Assembly: GCF_000422465.1 (NCBI RefSeq)
Contig: NZ_KE383843.1
Location: 794,271-858,270 of the forward strand
Direction of reading: 5' to 3'
Length of the DNA stretch: 64,000 nucleotides
DNA from: Paenibacillus harenae DSM 16969
GTDB lineage: Bacteria; Bacillota; Bacilli; Paenibacillales; Paenibacillaceae
Below the pieces are notes generated by a model. It saw only the letters and a program-made list of their open reading frames with translations. It made no database searches and was not told the origin of the DNA. The translations under genes were made by a program, and so were the position numbers. Below, one piece after another: positions 1-8,951 of this stretch; the first letter of the stretch is position 1, and each line of letters starts with the position of its first letter.

Positions 1-32
1 GGCACGATACCGTCTCTATTCTTGTATGAAGC

Positions 33-581
33 TTACTTCGCAACCAAGTGCTGTTGGCCTGGCTTCCAGTTGATTGGGCAAAGTCCGCCGGATTGCAAAG
101 CTTGCAATACGCGAAGCGTTTCTTCAACGCTGCGGCCCACATTGTTGTGGTTAACCACCTGGTATTGGATTTCGCCTTCCGGATTGATGATGAACAGACC
201 GCGAAGCGCGATGCCTTCTTCTTCAATCAGGACGCCGTAATCACGGGCAACGCTCTTCGTGATGTCTGCGGCAAGAGGGAATTCCAATTGGCCAAGACCG
301 TTATCGTTCACCGGCGTGTTGATCCATGCGCGGTGGCTATGTTTGCTGTCTACGCTGACGCCAAGAATTTCCGTGTCAAGCTTCTTGAATTCTGCGGCTG
401 CAGCGCTGAGCGCTGTAATTTCAGTCGGGCAAACAAACGTGAAATCAAGCGGGTAGAAGAACAATACCAGCCATTTGCCTTTGTAATCGGAAAGGGATGC
501 TGTACCGAAGTCTTGTCCGTTACCTGTTGCTGTTTCCATTGTAAAATCCGGTGCCTTACGGCCTACCAAACGTTCTGCCAT
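33..581 (-). CDS. ahpC: AhpC-type 2-Cys peroxiredoxin
   Basis: Cytoplasmic peroxidase that reduces hydrogen peroxide and organic peroxides. The 182-residue product has the typical peroxiredoxin layout: the peroxidatic Cys51 in FTFVCPTEI and the resolving Cys168 in GGLCPINW near the C-terminus, with the full C-terminal arm of the AhpC/Prx1 group. The ATG at 581 was chosen over an upstream in-frame ATG because it has an AAGGAGGT site at ideal distance. The gene is monocistronic here; no ahpF or thioredoxin reductase gene is seen before the window edge. A promoter (656-684) and a perfect PerR box (704-718) lie upstream, which fits peroxide-inducible expression as known for Bacillus ahpC. Confidence 0.95.
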   Translation of the reverse strand: MAERLVGRKAPDFTMETATGNGQDFGTASLSDYKGKWLVLFFYPLDFTFVCPTEITALSAAAAEFKKLDTEILGVSVDSKHSHRAWINTPVNDNGLGQLEFPLAADITKSVARDYGVLIEEEGIALRGLFIINPEGEIQYQVVNHNNVGRSVEETLRVLQALQSGGLCPINWKPGQQHLVAK

Positions 582-655
582 TTTCGAAAACCTCCTTGAC
601 CTATCCATAGATTTATTGTTTCTGCCACTTCATTTATGTGTGACTTACCTAATAA

Positions 656-684
656 ATAGTATCACTAGACTATAATGAAGTCAA
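656..684 (-). promoter_or_regulatory. Sigma-A promoter of ahpC
   Basis: On the minus strand TTGACT (679-684) and TACTAT (656-661) are separated by exactly 17 bases, placing transcription start near 649, about 68 bases before the ahpC start codon. Confidence 0.7.
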
Positions 685-703
685 TATTATAATAAATACT
701 TTT

Positions 704-718
704 TTATAATAATTATAA
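704..718. promoter_or_regulatory. PerR box upstream of ahpC
   Basis: TTATAATAATTATAA is a perfect 7-1-7 palindrome and matches the Bacillus PerR consensus TTATAATNATTATAA at every position. It lies 20 bases upstream of the ahpC -35 element and just after the leuB stop codon. A weaker copy at 687-701 (10 of 14 positions) lies between it and the -35 element. PerR represses ahpC in Bacillus subtilis, so function is inferred by analogy. Confidence 0.8.
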
Positions 719-726
719 TCTGAATA

Positions 727-1806
727 TTATTTTCTGATCGACGCCACGATCAAATCGCCCATCTCCGTCGTTCCAATCGCTTTGCTCTTATCCACGGCGA
801 TATCGCCCGTACGGTGGCCGGCGTCAAGCACTTCCTTAACGGCTGCTTCGATTGCCGCCGCCGCGTCATGATAGCCGAAGGTAAGACGGAACATAAGAGC
901 TACCGACAAAACCGTCGCGATCGGGTTGGAGATGCCTTGTCCGGCAATATCGGGAGCCGAACCGTGTACCGGTTCGTATAAGCCGAAGCTTCCTTCTCCA
1001 AGCGATGCGGAGGAAAGCATGCCGATCGAGCCTGTCAGCATAGCCGCCTCATCGCTCAGAATATCCCCGAACATGTTCTCCGTCACGATTACATCGAAGC
1101 TCGACGGACGCCGGAGCAATTGCATCGCGCAGTTATCGACCAGTACGTGCTCAAGCTCAACCTCAGGGTATTCAGGAGCAATCCGGTTAACGACTTCGCG
1201 CCATAGGCGGGAGGTCTCAAGAACGTTTGCTTTGTCGACGGAAGCAAGACGCTTGCCGCGGGTCATCGCGATTTCGAAGGCTTGACGGACGATGCGCTCC
1301 ACTTCCTTGACGTTGTATACGCAGGTATCAACCGCTTCTTCCCCGTGAGCGCCTTCGCGGCGGAACTTCTCGCCGAAATAAATGCCGCCCGTGAGCTCGC
1401 GGACAACGATCAGATCCGTTCCTTCGAGCACTTCCGGCTTCAGCGTGGAAGCTTCCTTCAGGCAGTCGAATACGGTAGCCGGACGAATGTTCGAGAACAG
1501 GCCCAGCTCCTTGCGAATACCGAGCAAGCCTGTTTCCGGACGGAGCTCCTTCGGATTGTTATCCCATTTCGGGCCGCCTACCGCGCCTAGCAGCACGGCA
1601 TCCGCGCCTTTGCAAAGCTCGAGCGTCTCCTGCGGCAGCGGCGTGCCTTTCTCGTCGATTGCAATGCCTCCGAACAGGCCGTGCTCCGTCTCGAATTGGT
1701 AGCCGAACAGCTCTTCTGTCTTCTTGAGCACTTTAAGCGCTTCGCCAACAACCTCGGGACCGATTCCGTCGCCGGCGATGACTGCGATTTTTTTCACGTC
1801 TGCCAT
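727..1806 (-). CDS. leuB: 3-isopropylmalate dehydrogenase
   Basis: Third step of leucine synthesis: NAD-dependent oxidation and decarboxylation of 3-isopropylmalate in the cytoplasm. The 359 residues match the family length. Visible landmarks are the N-terminal GDGIGPEV motif, the substrate-binding LFSNIRPA and VVRELTGGIYFG stretches, and the metal/nucleotide part ENMFGDILSDEAAM followed by EPVHGSAPDIAGQG. A GGAGAT ribosome site precedes the ATG. Unusually the gene is not next to leuA: five other genes and about 5.5 kb lie between them, and no leuC or leuD appears in the window. A perfect 13-bp hairpin (1892-1920) separates it from the HD-GYP gene upstream, so it probably has its own promoter. 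Confidence 0.95.
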   Translation of the reverse strand: MADVKKIAVIAGDGIGPEVVGEALKVLKKTEELFGYQFETEHGLFGGIAIDEKGTPLPQETLELCKGADAVLLGAVGGPKWDNNPKELRPETGLLGIRKELGLFSNIRPATVFDCLKEASTLKPEVLEGTDLIVVRELTGGIYFGEKFRREGAHGEEAVDTCVYNVKEVERIVRQAFEIAMTRGKRLASVDKANVLETSRLWREVVNRIAPEYPEVELEHVLVDNCAMQLLRRPSSFDVIVTENMFGDILSDEAAMLTGSIGMLSSASLGEGSFGLYEPVHGSAPDIAGQGISNPIATVLSVALMFRLTFGYHDAAAAIEAAVKEVLDAGHRTGDIAVDKSKAIGTTEMGDLIVASIRK

Positions 1807-1891
1807 AATATAAATAACATCTCCTATTCATTCTCAATCTATTATCATTTGTACCATAAAACCAACTTGATTACAAAGATATAAAATCTAT

Positions 1892-1920
1892 TGGCTCTAT
1901 AGACACAGTCTATAGAGCCA
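1892..1920 (-). terminator. Perfect hairpin between the HD-GYP gene and leuB
   Basis: Two 13-base arms (1892-1904 and 1908-1920) pair perfectly around a 3-base loop. It lies 30 bases after the HD-GYP stop codon. The U-tract that should follow is weak (CAATAGATTTTA), so it may be a terminator or an RNA-stabilising structure. Confidence 0.55.
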
Positions 1921-1949
1921 GCGGTTTCCGCATATGAGATTGGTCATGC

Positions 1950-3041
1950 TCAGCCGGTGCAGGAAACGACCGTAATGTTCCGGATATCCGCCAAATCGAG
2001 CTCGTACGGAGAAGGCACGTTCGTGCCGTTCGCTTCGCGAATGATTTGCACGACTGGACGGTGCGCAATGGATGAGCTGTAAGCCGTTACGATTCCCGTC
2101 TGCCCGCTGCTGAGCTTCAATACGCTGGAGAGCGGGAAAGCCGTGATATGCTTTAGAAATATTTTCACCAAATCCGCATTGAAATAGGTATTCCCCGATC
2201 CTAACATAAATTCGATCACATTATCGGCCTTATAAGCTTCCCGGTACCGCCTCGGCGAAATTAATGCGTCGTATATATCGGACATGGCGACGATTTGCGC
2301 ATATTCCGGAATGTCATTCCCTTGCCGGCCGAGCGGATACCCCGAGCCGTCAAACTTCTCATGATGCTGCAGCGCACACCGTGCGGACAACTGCGGCATG
2401 CCCTCGATAGCCATTAACAGATTGTAGCCGTCAACCGTATGTCTCTCGAGCACCGCCCGCTCGTCCCCGCTCAATCGCCCGCTGCTCTGCACGATGGACG
2501 CCGGAAGCCGGGTCATGCCGATATCGAACAACAGAGAGCCAATCGTCAGCTCCAGCATCTTGGCGCCGTCATAACGGCACTCCGTTCCGATGATACCGGA
2601 CAAGACGGCAACGTTCATGGAATGCTCGTAGATGTAGGGATCCCATTCATACAGCCTGCACAAGAGATCGACGACCTGAGGCTGCGATAAAATATCGATG
2701 ACGGCGTTTCGGAACAGCCGTTTAAACCGGTTCTCCTTCTCGCTGCTCATCGCCACCGTGTTGAAGCGTTTCGAATGAATGCGGTCCATTAAATCGTTAT
2801 AAATAAAATCCTTCTTTTGTTTATCCCGCTGGCCGACCGGAACGGTACGCGCCGCTTCCATTTCGCTTGACTCGGCCGAGTTCTCGATATATACCTTCGC
2901 AATCCCGCGCTCGGTCAATTTTTCGATATAAAGACGGGTCAATTCGGTCCCCCGTCCTAAAATCATCATCCCGTTCGGACCCAGTATCGGCTTCGCCAAT
3001 ACGTCGCCCTCAACCAGCTCCCGCACTAACCTTTCAACCAT
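1950..3041 (-). CDS. HD-GYP domain protein with altered HD motif
   Basis: HD-GYP proteins usually hydrolyse cyclic di-GMP. This 363-residue product has an N-terminal unknown segment, the HD-GYP domain at about residues 125-275, and a C-terminal beta-rich domain seen in Firmicute members (NTGxxG-like SSGQTGIV). Conserved parts include H140 (YEHSMNVA), H201, HH226-227 and FDGSGYPLG (the GYP part). The signature HD doublet of HDIGK reads F172-D173-IGM, so one metal ligand is missing. It may be an effector or sensor rather than a phosphodiesterase. The start at 3041 was preferred to a longer form because of a GAGAGGAAG site. It is divergent from the LuxR-type regulator gene at 3264. Confidence 0.85.
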   Translation of the reverse strand: MVERLVRELVEGDVLAKPILGPNGMMILGRGTELTRLYIEKLTERGIAKVYIENSAESSEMEAARTVPVGQRDKQKKDFIYNDLMDRIHSKRFNTVAMSSEKENRFKRLFRNAVIDILSQPQVVDLLCRLYEWDPYIYEHSMNVAVLSGIIGTECRYDGAKMLELTIGSLLFDIGMTRLPASIVQSSGRLSGDERAVLERHTVDGYNLLMAIEGMPQLSARCALQHHEKFDGSGYPLGRQGNDIPEYAQIVAMSDIYDALISPRRYREAYKADNVIEFMLGSGNTYFNADLVKIFLKHITAFPLSSVLKLSSGQTGIVTAYSSSIAHRPVVQIIREANGTNVPSPYELDLADIRNITVVSCTG

Positions 3042-3263
3042 CCGTCCATCTTCCTCTCTCGCCTTTGGTACTCCGCAGCATCCTGCTCGATTCATTACCT
3101 TAAGGGTATCATCGAACCGCCGCCGGTCCCATTACCCTTACGGTTCCTTTCCGGTATCCATCCGGATACTTTTGCTCCCGCAAAAGAAGTTCGTGTCGAC
3201 GATCGCCATATCGTGTAAAATGAAGCTGGCATGATTTTATTTTATACGAGCAGGTGAACCGGA

Positions 3264-5330
3264 ATGAGGCAAGACGAATCGCTTGATGTGTTGGAGAGCC
3301 GATTTCTAGTCGGACGATGTGACGAAATCGCTGTGTTTATACATAAGTTAACCGAGGCTTCGCCTCTCATCACCATTTTAAACGTATACGGGACGGCCGG
3401 AATCGGCAAAAGCTTCCTGCTCGACGAATTCGTGCGGCATGCGCGATCCTGCCAAGCGCTAGCGGTCACCGTTGACTGCGACGGCTTTGCGGCCTCTCCC
3501 GACTCCTTCTGCCGGCACCTTCTGCAGGCCATTCCTCCCGGCAGCCGGGAACGGGAGAGCGGGCACGCGCCTCCGGAAGCATGCATCCAAGCTTTGAACG
3601 AACTGGCCGCTTCGCAGCGGATTGTCCTCTTCCTGGATCAATATGAGAAGATGGAAAGCTTGGACCAGTGGCTCAGAGATTACTTTCTCAGGCAGCTCCA
3701 CCCCGGTGTATTATTGGTCATAGCCGGAAGAACCCCGCTCGCGGAGCCGTGGTTCCTGTCGCCTTTATGGCGTCAATGTGTGACGAAAATGCCCCTGGCT
3801 GAGCTCGAATTAAGAGCCGTCGTCCAATATGCAGGCCGCAGCGGCGTTTCGGACGAGGTCTCGGTTAACCGGCTGTGGCGCTATTCGCAGGGACATCCGC
3901 TCACGCTTTCCCTCATCACCTTCATGCTTCAGCAGGGCGGACCGATCTACGACGGCATGTCGTTTGGCGGTCAGGAGATGCTGCCTTATATCGTAGAGCA
4001 GTGGCTGCGGGAGGTGCCGGGCGAGCATTTGCGCCCGCTGATCGAAGCGGCTTCCGTCTTGAGGCATTTCAACCAGGAAAGCCTCTCTTACGTCTTGGAT
4101 AGGGACATTTCGCCCACAGAATTTTACCGGCTCGTTCGTTTCTCGTTTATCAGGAAGGCGGACCGGGGCTGGACGGTACACTCCCTTATGAGGGAAGCCG
4201 TTAACCAAGAGCTGCTTGCGCGGGCGCCGCAGCGATACGAGCAGTTGAGAGGAAGGGGGTTGCGCTTTTATTACGACCGTTTCAAGCAATCCCGCTCGTT
4301 CGATGCGAATCCGAGAGATGCGACCGAGCTGATGTATTATATCGGTGACGCTCTTGTTCGTGCGTTTATGAATTGGTTCGACGTCGTTCCGCGGTTATTC
4401 GAGCAGGTTGGCGTTAACAGCATCGATGAGCTGAAGGCGTATGTGGAGCGAAGGCGCCGGGAGGCGAAAGAGGTTCGAATCGAGCTGTTCGATTCCCATT
4501 CGAACAGCCAATTCAACTTCAGCATGACGGCCGAGCAGACCTGTTACACGTTAAAATGGCTTGATTTTGACAAGCTGTTCTCGCTTGGCTACGATGTTGT
4601 TCGCGTGATCAGGGATCCGTTAAAGGGAATCGTCGGCGTTGCCGTCGTCATTCCCATAAATAGACAAACGCTTCCTTATTTAAAAGCATCGCCGAGAGGC
4701 AGCGCTTATTTCTCCAGCCTGTCCGCCGGCGAGGAGGCGAAGCTCGCCGTTCCGGCAACGACCCGTTCGGGCTGGTTCATCGAAACGATTGATACGGAAA
4801 GCTTCAATGATGCCTCGCAGCAGACGGCGATCGGCCACCTTCTCCATGCGCTTATTTTCACGCAGGAGCTTATCGTCGAATCGCCCGCTCCGATTTCGTA
4901 TTTCATTGAGACGCACAAAAGCTTAGGCTTCGAAGCCGTTCCCGGTGCGGCCCATACCCATTATGACGGCCGGACGCCAGCGGATACCTTCGTTATCGAT
5001 ATGCGAAATGAAAAGCTGATCAGTTACATCCACCGGATGATTCGGAATACGGGAGCAGGAATGTCAGCCGGCGATATTGCAGGCGATTGGAGCGGAAAGG
5101 CTGCCGGCGCGGAAGCGGCTGCTCCGGGCGAAGACCGGATTATGGCAAGAAACAACCTCACGCAGCGGGAGAAGGAAGTCGCCAAGCTGCTCGAGCAAGG
5201 ACTGACGAATATAGAAATCGCTGCCAAGCTCTATTTAAGCGAGGCGACGATTAAGAAACATATGAAGTCGATGCTTGCCAAGCTGAATGCTTCGAATCGA
5301 ACGCAGCTGTTGAAGAAGCTGCTGGAGTAA
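3264..5330 (+). CDS. LuxR-family regulator with N-terminal ATPase (MalT-like)
   Basis: Large 688-residue transcription regulator. A P-loop GTAGIGKS sits at residues 43-50 and a Walker-B-like VLFLDQYE near residue 120. A long middle part (roughly 300-600) has no clear family. The C-terminus is a LuxR helix-turn-helix (about 625-688: LTQREKEVAKLLEQGLTN, then ATIKKHMKSMLAKL). This architecture resembles the STAND/MalT class, in which ATP and an inducer control DNA binding. The ATG follows a modest CAGGTGA site. It is divergent from the HD-GYP gene and convergent with the small membrane protein at 5354, 23 bases away. Its target is unknown; the adjacent copper oxidase and HD-GYP gene are candidates by position only. 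Confidence 0.85.
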   Translation: MRQDESLDVLESRFLVGRCDEIAVFIHKLTEASPLITILNVYGTAGIGKSFLLDEFVRHARSCQALAVTVDCDGFAASPDSFCRHLLQAIPPGSRERESGHAPPEACIQALNELAASQRIVLFLDQYEKMESLDQWLRDYFLRQLHPGVLLVIAGRTPLAEPWFLSPLWRQCVTKMPLAELELRAVVQYAGRSGVSDEVSVNRLWRYSQGHPLTLSLITFMLQQGGPIYDGMSFGGQEMLPYIVEQWLREVPGEHLRPLIEAASVLRHFNQESLSYVLDRDISPTEFYRLVRFSFIRKADRGWTVHSLMREAVNQELLARAPQRYEQLRGRGLRFYYDRFKQSRSFDANPRDATELMYYIGDALVRAFMNWFDVVPRLFEQVGVNSIDELKAYVERRRREAKEVRIELFDSHSNSQFNFSMTAEQTCYTLKWLDFDKLFSLGYDVVRVIRDPLKGIVGVAVVIPINRQTLPYLKASPRGSAYFSSLSAGEEAKLAVPATTRSGWFIETIDTESFNDASQQTAIGHLLHALIFTQELIVESPAPISYFIETHKSLGFEAVPGAAHTHYDGRTPADTFVIDMRNEKLISYIHRMIRNTGAGMSAGDIAGDWSGKAAGAEAAAPGEDRIMARNNLTQREKEVAKLLEQGLTNIEIAAKLYLSEATIKKHMKSMLAKLNASNRTQLLKKLLE

Positions 5331-5353
5331 GACGGGAGGGCAATGAGCGCAGC

Positions 5354-5563
5354 TTAAGGCCGTTGCCCCGACCAATGCCGTCTGGTAAGAATAACGGTTG
5401 TTACCGCTCCCGCGAGCGGCATCACGGCGGATAGGATCGCGATAAAGACGATCGGCACTTGGTTAAGCAGCTGCAAACTGATTCTTACGATCATTTCATA
5501 CAGTACGAAGCCGCCGATCAAGCCCCCGATTAATGAAAGAACGAAGATCCCTGCTTTTTTCAT
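5354..5563 (-). CDS. Small two-helix membrane protein
   Basis: A 69-residue hypothetical protein with two predicted membrane segments (FVLSLIGGLIGGFVLYEMIV and IVFIAILSAVMPLAGAVTT) and a short basic tail. The ATG at 5563 has a GGAAGGGGG site at good spacing, better than the GTG two codons upstream. It lies 66 bases downstream of the multicopper oxidase on the same strand, so co-transcription is likely. I do not recognise a family. Confidence 0.6.
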   Translation of the reverse strand: MKKAGIFVLSLIGGLIGGFVLYEMIVRISLQLLNQVPIVFIAILSAVMPLAGAVTTVILTRRHWSGQRP

Positions 5564-5629
5564 TGACACAACCCCCTTCCTGTTTATGGATGCAATTCTA
5601 GATTCGTTGCCGATATTAAGAAGTAAGGA

Positions 5630-7081
5630 TTAATCCGGAAGATTGCCCGATTTCGTTCCGACGCGGTAGGGCGTCGTCACTCCTTCGTAATTGACCATCA
5701 TCGTCATGCCGACGAAGGCATGGCCCAGGTTATGGCAGTGCTCCATCCATAAGCCCGGATTATCCGCCTTGAACGCGACCTCGTACACATCGCCTTTGAA
5801 CAGCATGATGCTGTCCGCATAGATCGGACTGCCGGTCAGCGGCTTATCGTTTTTGGATAAAACCTTGAACAGATGCCCGTGAAGATGCATCGGGTGCTCT
5901 TGCCCCATTTGATGCTCGAAGCGAACCTTAATCCATTCGCCTTCCTTCACCATCAGATGCGGGATTTGGTGGCCGCTTTTCCCGTTAATGTCGATCGGCC
6001 CGAGCACCAGCTTATACGTACGGTCAAATGCCATGTCGGAGGTAATTCCGTCATCCTTCGGCGTGCCGTAGGAAGTGAAATCGAAGGTTTTGGCATCCTC
6101 GCGGTGCTTCTCCGGTTCTGCGCCTTCGCCGAGCGTAATACTCCACTTGGATTCCTCTTTGCTGTATACACGCACTTTGCCGGATGCCGGCATCGTAAAT
6201 CTCAAATCGTACCGCTGGCCTCCGCCGACGCCTACCCATTCGCCCTCGAGTAGGCCAGGTCCGTTCAAATCCTGTCCGTCCATGGAAATCACCTGGAACG
6301 GTGCCCCGGCTACCCCCATCCACTGCACAAGATTAGAGGAATTGATGAGCCGAAGGCGAACCGTCTCGCCCGGCTCGGCATCAAGATGCAGTCCGCCGGT
6401 CTGGCCGTTCGTCAACACATGCTTGTCTTCCAGCTTCTGCATCGTCACCGCATAATCGCGGTCATACGTGAAGGAGGATGTCTTCGGCTCCACGATCAGC
6501 CGGCCGATCAGCCCTTTGTTCGCCTGCTGGGAGCTCTGCTGATGCGAATGGTACCAGTACGTCCCCGAATGCTTCGCGACAAACTCATACGTAAACGACT
6601 CGCCCGGCCATATCGCATTCTGCGTAACCCCGGCTACCCCATCCTGCGAGCATGGCAGCACGACGCCGTGCCAATGGATCGTAACTCCTTTTTTTACATC
6701 CTTGTTATTTAGCTTGACGACAACGCGGTCGCCTTCCTGAACGCGCAGCTCGGGACCCGGCGTTGAACCGTTAAAGGTCCACGCCTCGACTTTTTTGCCA
6801 TTATTTAACGTAAGCTTCGTAACCGCAGCCGTCAGCTCGAATTGCTTCACCGGCGCATTCGACGCCGGTTCCGTCTTCTCGGCGCAGGATGCGGCGTTGT
6901 CGGCAGCGGCGCCTCCTCCTCCTTGTGCGTGGCTGGCATGCCCGCTCATATCTCCCATATTTATTTCTTCCGGCTGCTTCAGGCTGATCGAAGACCCGCA
7001 GGCCGCCGCAACCGTGACGAGCAGTATGATCACGATGAGCATCGTTATGCTGTTAAACGTTTTTTTGGACCGGTTGATCAT
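5630..7081 (-). CDS. Lipoprotein multicopper oxidase (laccase-like)
   Basis: Extracytoplasmic copper enzyme that oxidises a substrate while reducing oxygen to water. The 483-residue protein begins with a lipoprotein signal (VAAAC, lipid-modified Cys28), then a His/Met-rich linker. All four copper-binding motifs are present: HWH at 136-138, HSH at 178-180, HPMHLHGH at 396-403 and HCH-x3-H-x4-M at 448-459, so type 1, 2 and 3 coppers should be bound, with Met as the axial type-1 ligand. The usual roles of this family are phenol, Mn(II), Fe(II) or Cu(I) oxidation; the substrate cannot be told from sequence. The ATG follows a GGGGAGGA site. A terminator (7211-7255) separates it from leuA upstream. 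Confidence 0.92.
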   Translation of the reverse strand: MINRSKKTFNSITMLIVIILLVTVAAACGSSISLKQPEEINMGDMSGHASHAQGGGGAAADNAASCAEKTEPASNAPVKQFELTAAVTKLTLNNGKKVEAWTFNGSTPGPELRVQEGDRVVVKLNNKDVKKGVTIHWHGVVLPCSQDGVAGVTQNAIWPGESFTYEFVAKHSGTYWYHSHQQSSQQANKGLIGRLIVEPKTSSFTYDRDYAVTMQKLEDKHVLTNGQTGGLHLDAEPGETVRLRLINSSNLVQWMGVAGAPFQVISMDGQDLNGPGLLEGEWVGVGGGQRYDLRFTMPASGKVRVYSKEESKWSITLGEGAEPEKHREDAKTFDFTSYGTPKDDGITSDMAFDRTYKLVLGPIDINGKSGHQIPHLMVKEGEWIKVRFEHQMGQEHPMHLHGHLFKVLSKNDKPLTGSPIYADSIMLFKGDVYEVAFKADNPGLWMEHCHNLGHAFVGMTMMVNYEGVTTPYRVGTKSGNLPD

Positions 7082-7210
7082 TTTCTATATTCCTCCCCTT
7101 GCTGTTGATCTTCCGTAAGCTTATCATGCATATGTTGTGAACTTATGACGATTGTTTGCGGTTGTCATGAAATATAAGGCTATATAAGTGCAAACTTATA
7201 AAGTCATAAA

Positions 7211-7255
7211 AAAAGACAGCAAGCGGGGAGGCAGTGCCTCCGCTTACTGTCTTTT
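7211..7255 (-). terminator. Terminator after leuA
   Basis: Long hairpin with arms AAGACAGTAAGCGGAGGCA and a near-perfect complement, followed on the minus strand by a TTTTTTTTAT tract. It ends the ilv-leu transcript 12 bases after the leuA stop codon. Confidence 0.85.
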
Positions 7256-7267
7256 CGGGTAACCGGT

Positions 7268-8812
7268 TTAAATCAAGCTCATTTTGTCGCGTCTGCTCGG
7301 CGTCTTCCGTTTGTCAATCAAACGGTTGAGCGCGTCGATATAGGCGCGGGCGCTTGCTTCGAGGATATCCGTGCTGAGGCCGCGGCCTTGCGCGGATACC
7401 TCATCCTGCTTCAGCACGACATGGACCTCGCCCTGCGCGTCCTTGCCCTGCGATACGGATTTGATCGAATAATCCTCAAGCTCTACGCTCTCCTGCGTAA
7501 CCTTGTCGATCGCGTTGTAGATCGCATCGACGGAACCGTTGCCGATTGCCGCCTCTTGCGCCGTATCGCCATCAGCTTTACGAATGCGTACGGAGGCGCT
7601 TGGCGTCGATTGATTGCCGTAGTTCACCTGGATCGCCTCCAGCGTGAACACTTCCGGCGTATCGATCAGCTTCTCCTCGAGCATGGCGCGAATATCCTCG
7701 TCGCTGACGGTTTTCTTCCGGTCGGCCAAATCCTTGAATTTGGCAAACGCCTCATTCAGCGCTTCATCGTCAAGCTCATAACCCAGATCGATCAGCTTCT
7801 CACGGAACGCATGGCGGCCGGAGTGCTTGCCGAGAACCAGCTTCGATTCCTTCAAGCCGATGACGTCAGGCGAGATGATCTCATAGGTTGTTTTCTCCTT
7901 CAGCATGCCGTCCTGATGGATGCCGGATTCATGCGCAAACGCATTCGCTCCGACAATCGCTTTATTGCCCGGTACGACCATGCCTGTCAGCCTGCTGACT
8001 AGCCGGCTCGTCTTCGCGATTTCCTTCAGGTTCAGCGTCGTTTGGGCTCCGAAGAAGTCCGGACGGGTCGCAAGCGCCATCGCGATCTCTTCGATCGCCG
8101 TATTGCCCGCGCGCTCGCCGATTCCGTTAATCGTGCCTTCCACTTGATCCGCACCGTTCAAGATCGCCGCCAGCGCATTTGCCGTTGCCATACCGAGATC
8201 GTCATGACAGTGCGCGCTAAGCTGGATGGTCTCGATGTTCGGGACATTTTCCTTCAGCATCTTGAAGATGTTGCCGAATTCCTGCGGGTTCATATAGCCG
8301 ACCGTGTCCGGAATATTAACGACCGTAGCGCCCGCTTTGATCGCCATATCCGTTACCTCGCATAAGAAGTCCAGCTCCGTGCGGCCGGCGTCTTCGGGCG
8401 AAAATTCGATTTTGTCAAAATATTGCTTCGCGTATCGAATCGCGCGCTCCGCCGTTTCCAGCACCTGCTCTTTCTCCATCCGCAGCTTATGCTTGCGGTG
8501 GATCGGGCTTGTCGCAAGGAACAAGTGGATGCACGGATCCTGAGCGCCGGTCAGCGCTTCGCGCACCGCGTCGATATCCTGCTCGCGCGAACGGGACAGA
8601 CCGATAATCGTCGCGTCCTTCACTGCGCGGGCAACTGCGTTAACCGCCGCCAGGTCGCCGGGCGATGCTGCCGGAAAACCCGCTTCGATGCGGTCCACAC
8701 CAAGCTTTTCAAGCTGAAGGGCGATCTCTACCTTTTCCTTCGTGTTCAGGTTTACGCCAGGAGATTGCTCTCCGTCACGAAGCGTTGTATCGAAAATATA
8801 AATTTTCCGCAT
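7268..8812 (-). CDS. leuA: 2-isopropylmalate synthase
   Basis: First committed step of leucine synthesis: condenses acetyl-CoA with 2-ketoisovalerate. The 514 residues carry the HMGL-like TIM barrel, with the signature DTTLRDGEQSPGVNL at residues 8-22, metal and substrate part SAHCHDDLGMATAN, and the C-terminal regulatory dimer domain (about 390-500) through which leucine inhibits. A GGAGGTG site precedes the ATG. It is the last gene of the T-box-led ilvB-ilvN-ilvC-leuA unit, 139 bases after ilvC, and is followed directly by a strong terminator. Confidence 0.96.
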   Translation of the reverse strand: MRKIYIFDTTLRDGEQSPGVNLNTKEKVEIALQLEKLGVDRIEAGFPAASPGDLAAVNAVARAVKDATIIGLSRSREQDIDAVREALTGAQDPCIHLFLATSPIHRKHKLRMEKEQVLETAERAIRYAKQYFDKIEFSPEDAGRTELDFLCEVTDMAIKAGATVVNIPDTVGYMNPQEFGNIFKMLKENVPNIETIQLSAHCHDDLGMATANALAAILNGADQVEGTINGIGERAGNTAIEEIAMALATRPDFFGAQTTLNLKEIAKTSRLVSRLTGMVVPGNKAIVGANAFAHESGIHQDGMLKEKTTYEIISPDVIGLKESKLVLGKHSGRHAFREKLIDLGYELDDEALNEAFAKFKDLADRKKTVSDEDIRAMLEEKLIDTPEVFTLEAIQVNYGNQSTPSASVRIRKADGDTAQEAAIGNGSVDAIYNAIDKVTQESVELEDYSIKSVSQGKDAQGEVHVVLKQDEVSAQGRGLSTDILEASARAYIDALNRLIDKRKTPSRRDKMSLI

Positions 8813-8951
8813 TTGTGCCCTGCACCTCCGTGAACAGAATCATCCCGGCACGCGCTGAGACATGAGCCAAGCGTCAATCGCTTTGTCACACGCTCCGGCG
8901 AACCGGGATCATATCGTTCTTCTGAAAACGATTTCGTTCTGAGTCTGTTTA

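Noticed and set aside
7141..7200. TTATGAC-N14-GTCATGA inverted repeat before the multicopper oxidase gene
   Set aside because: It does not match CsoR, CueR or CopY operators that I know and no promoter elements pair with it, so no copper-control claim is made.
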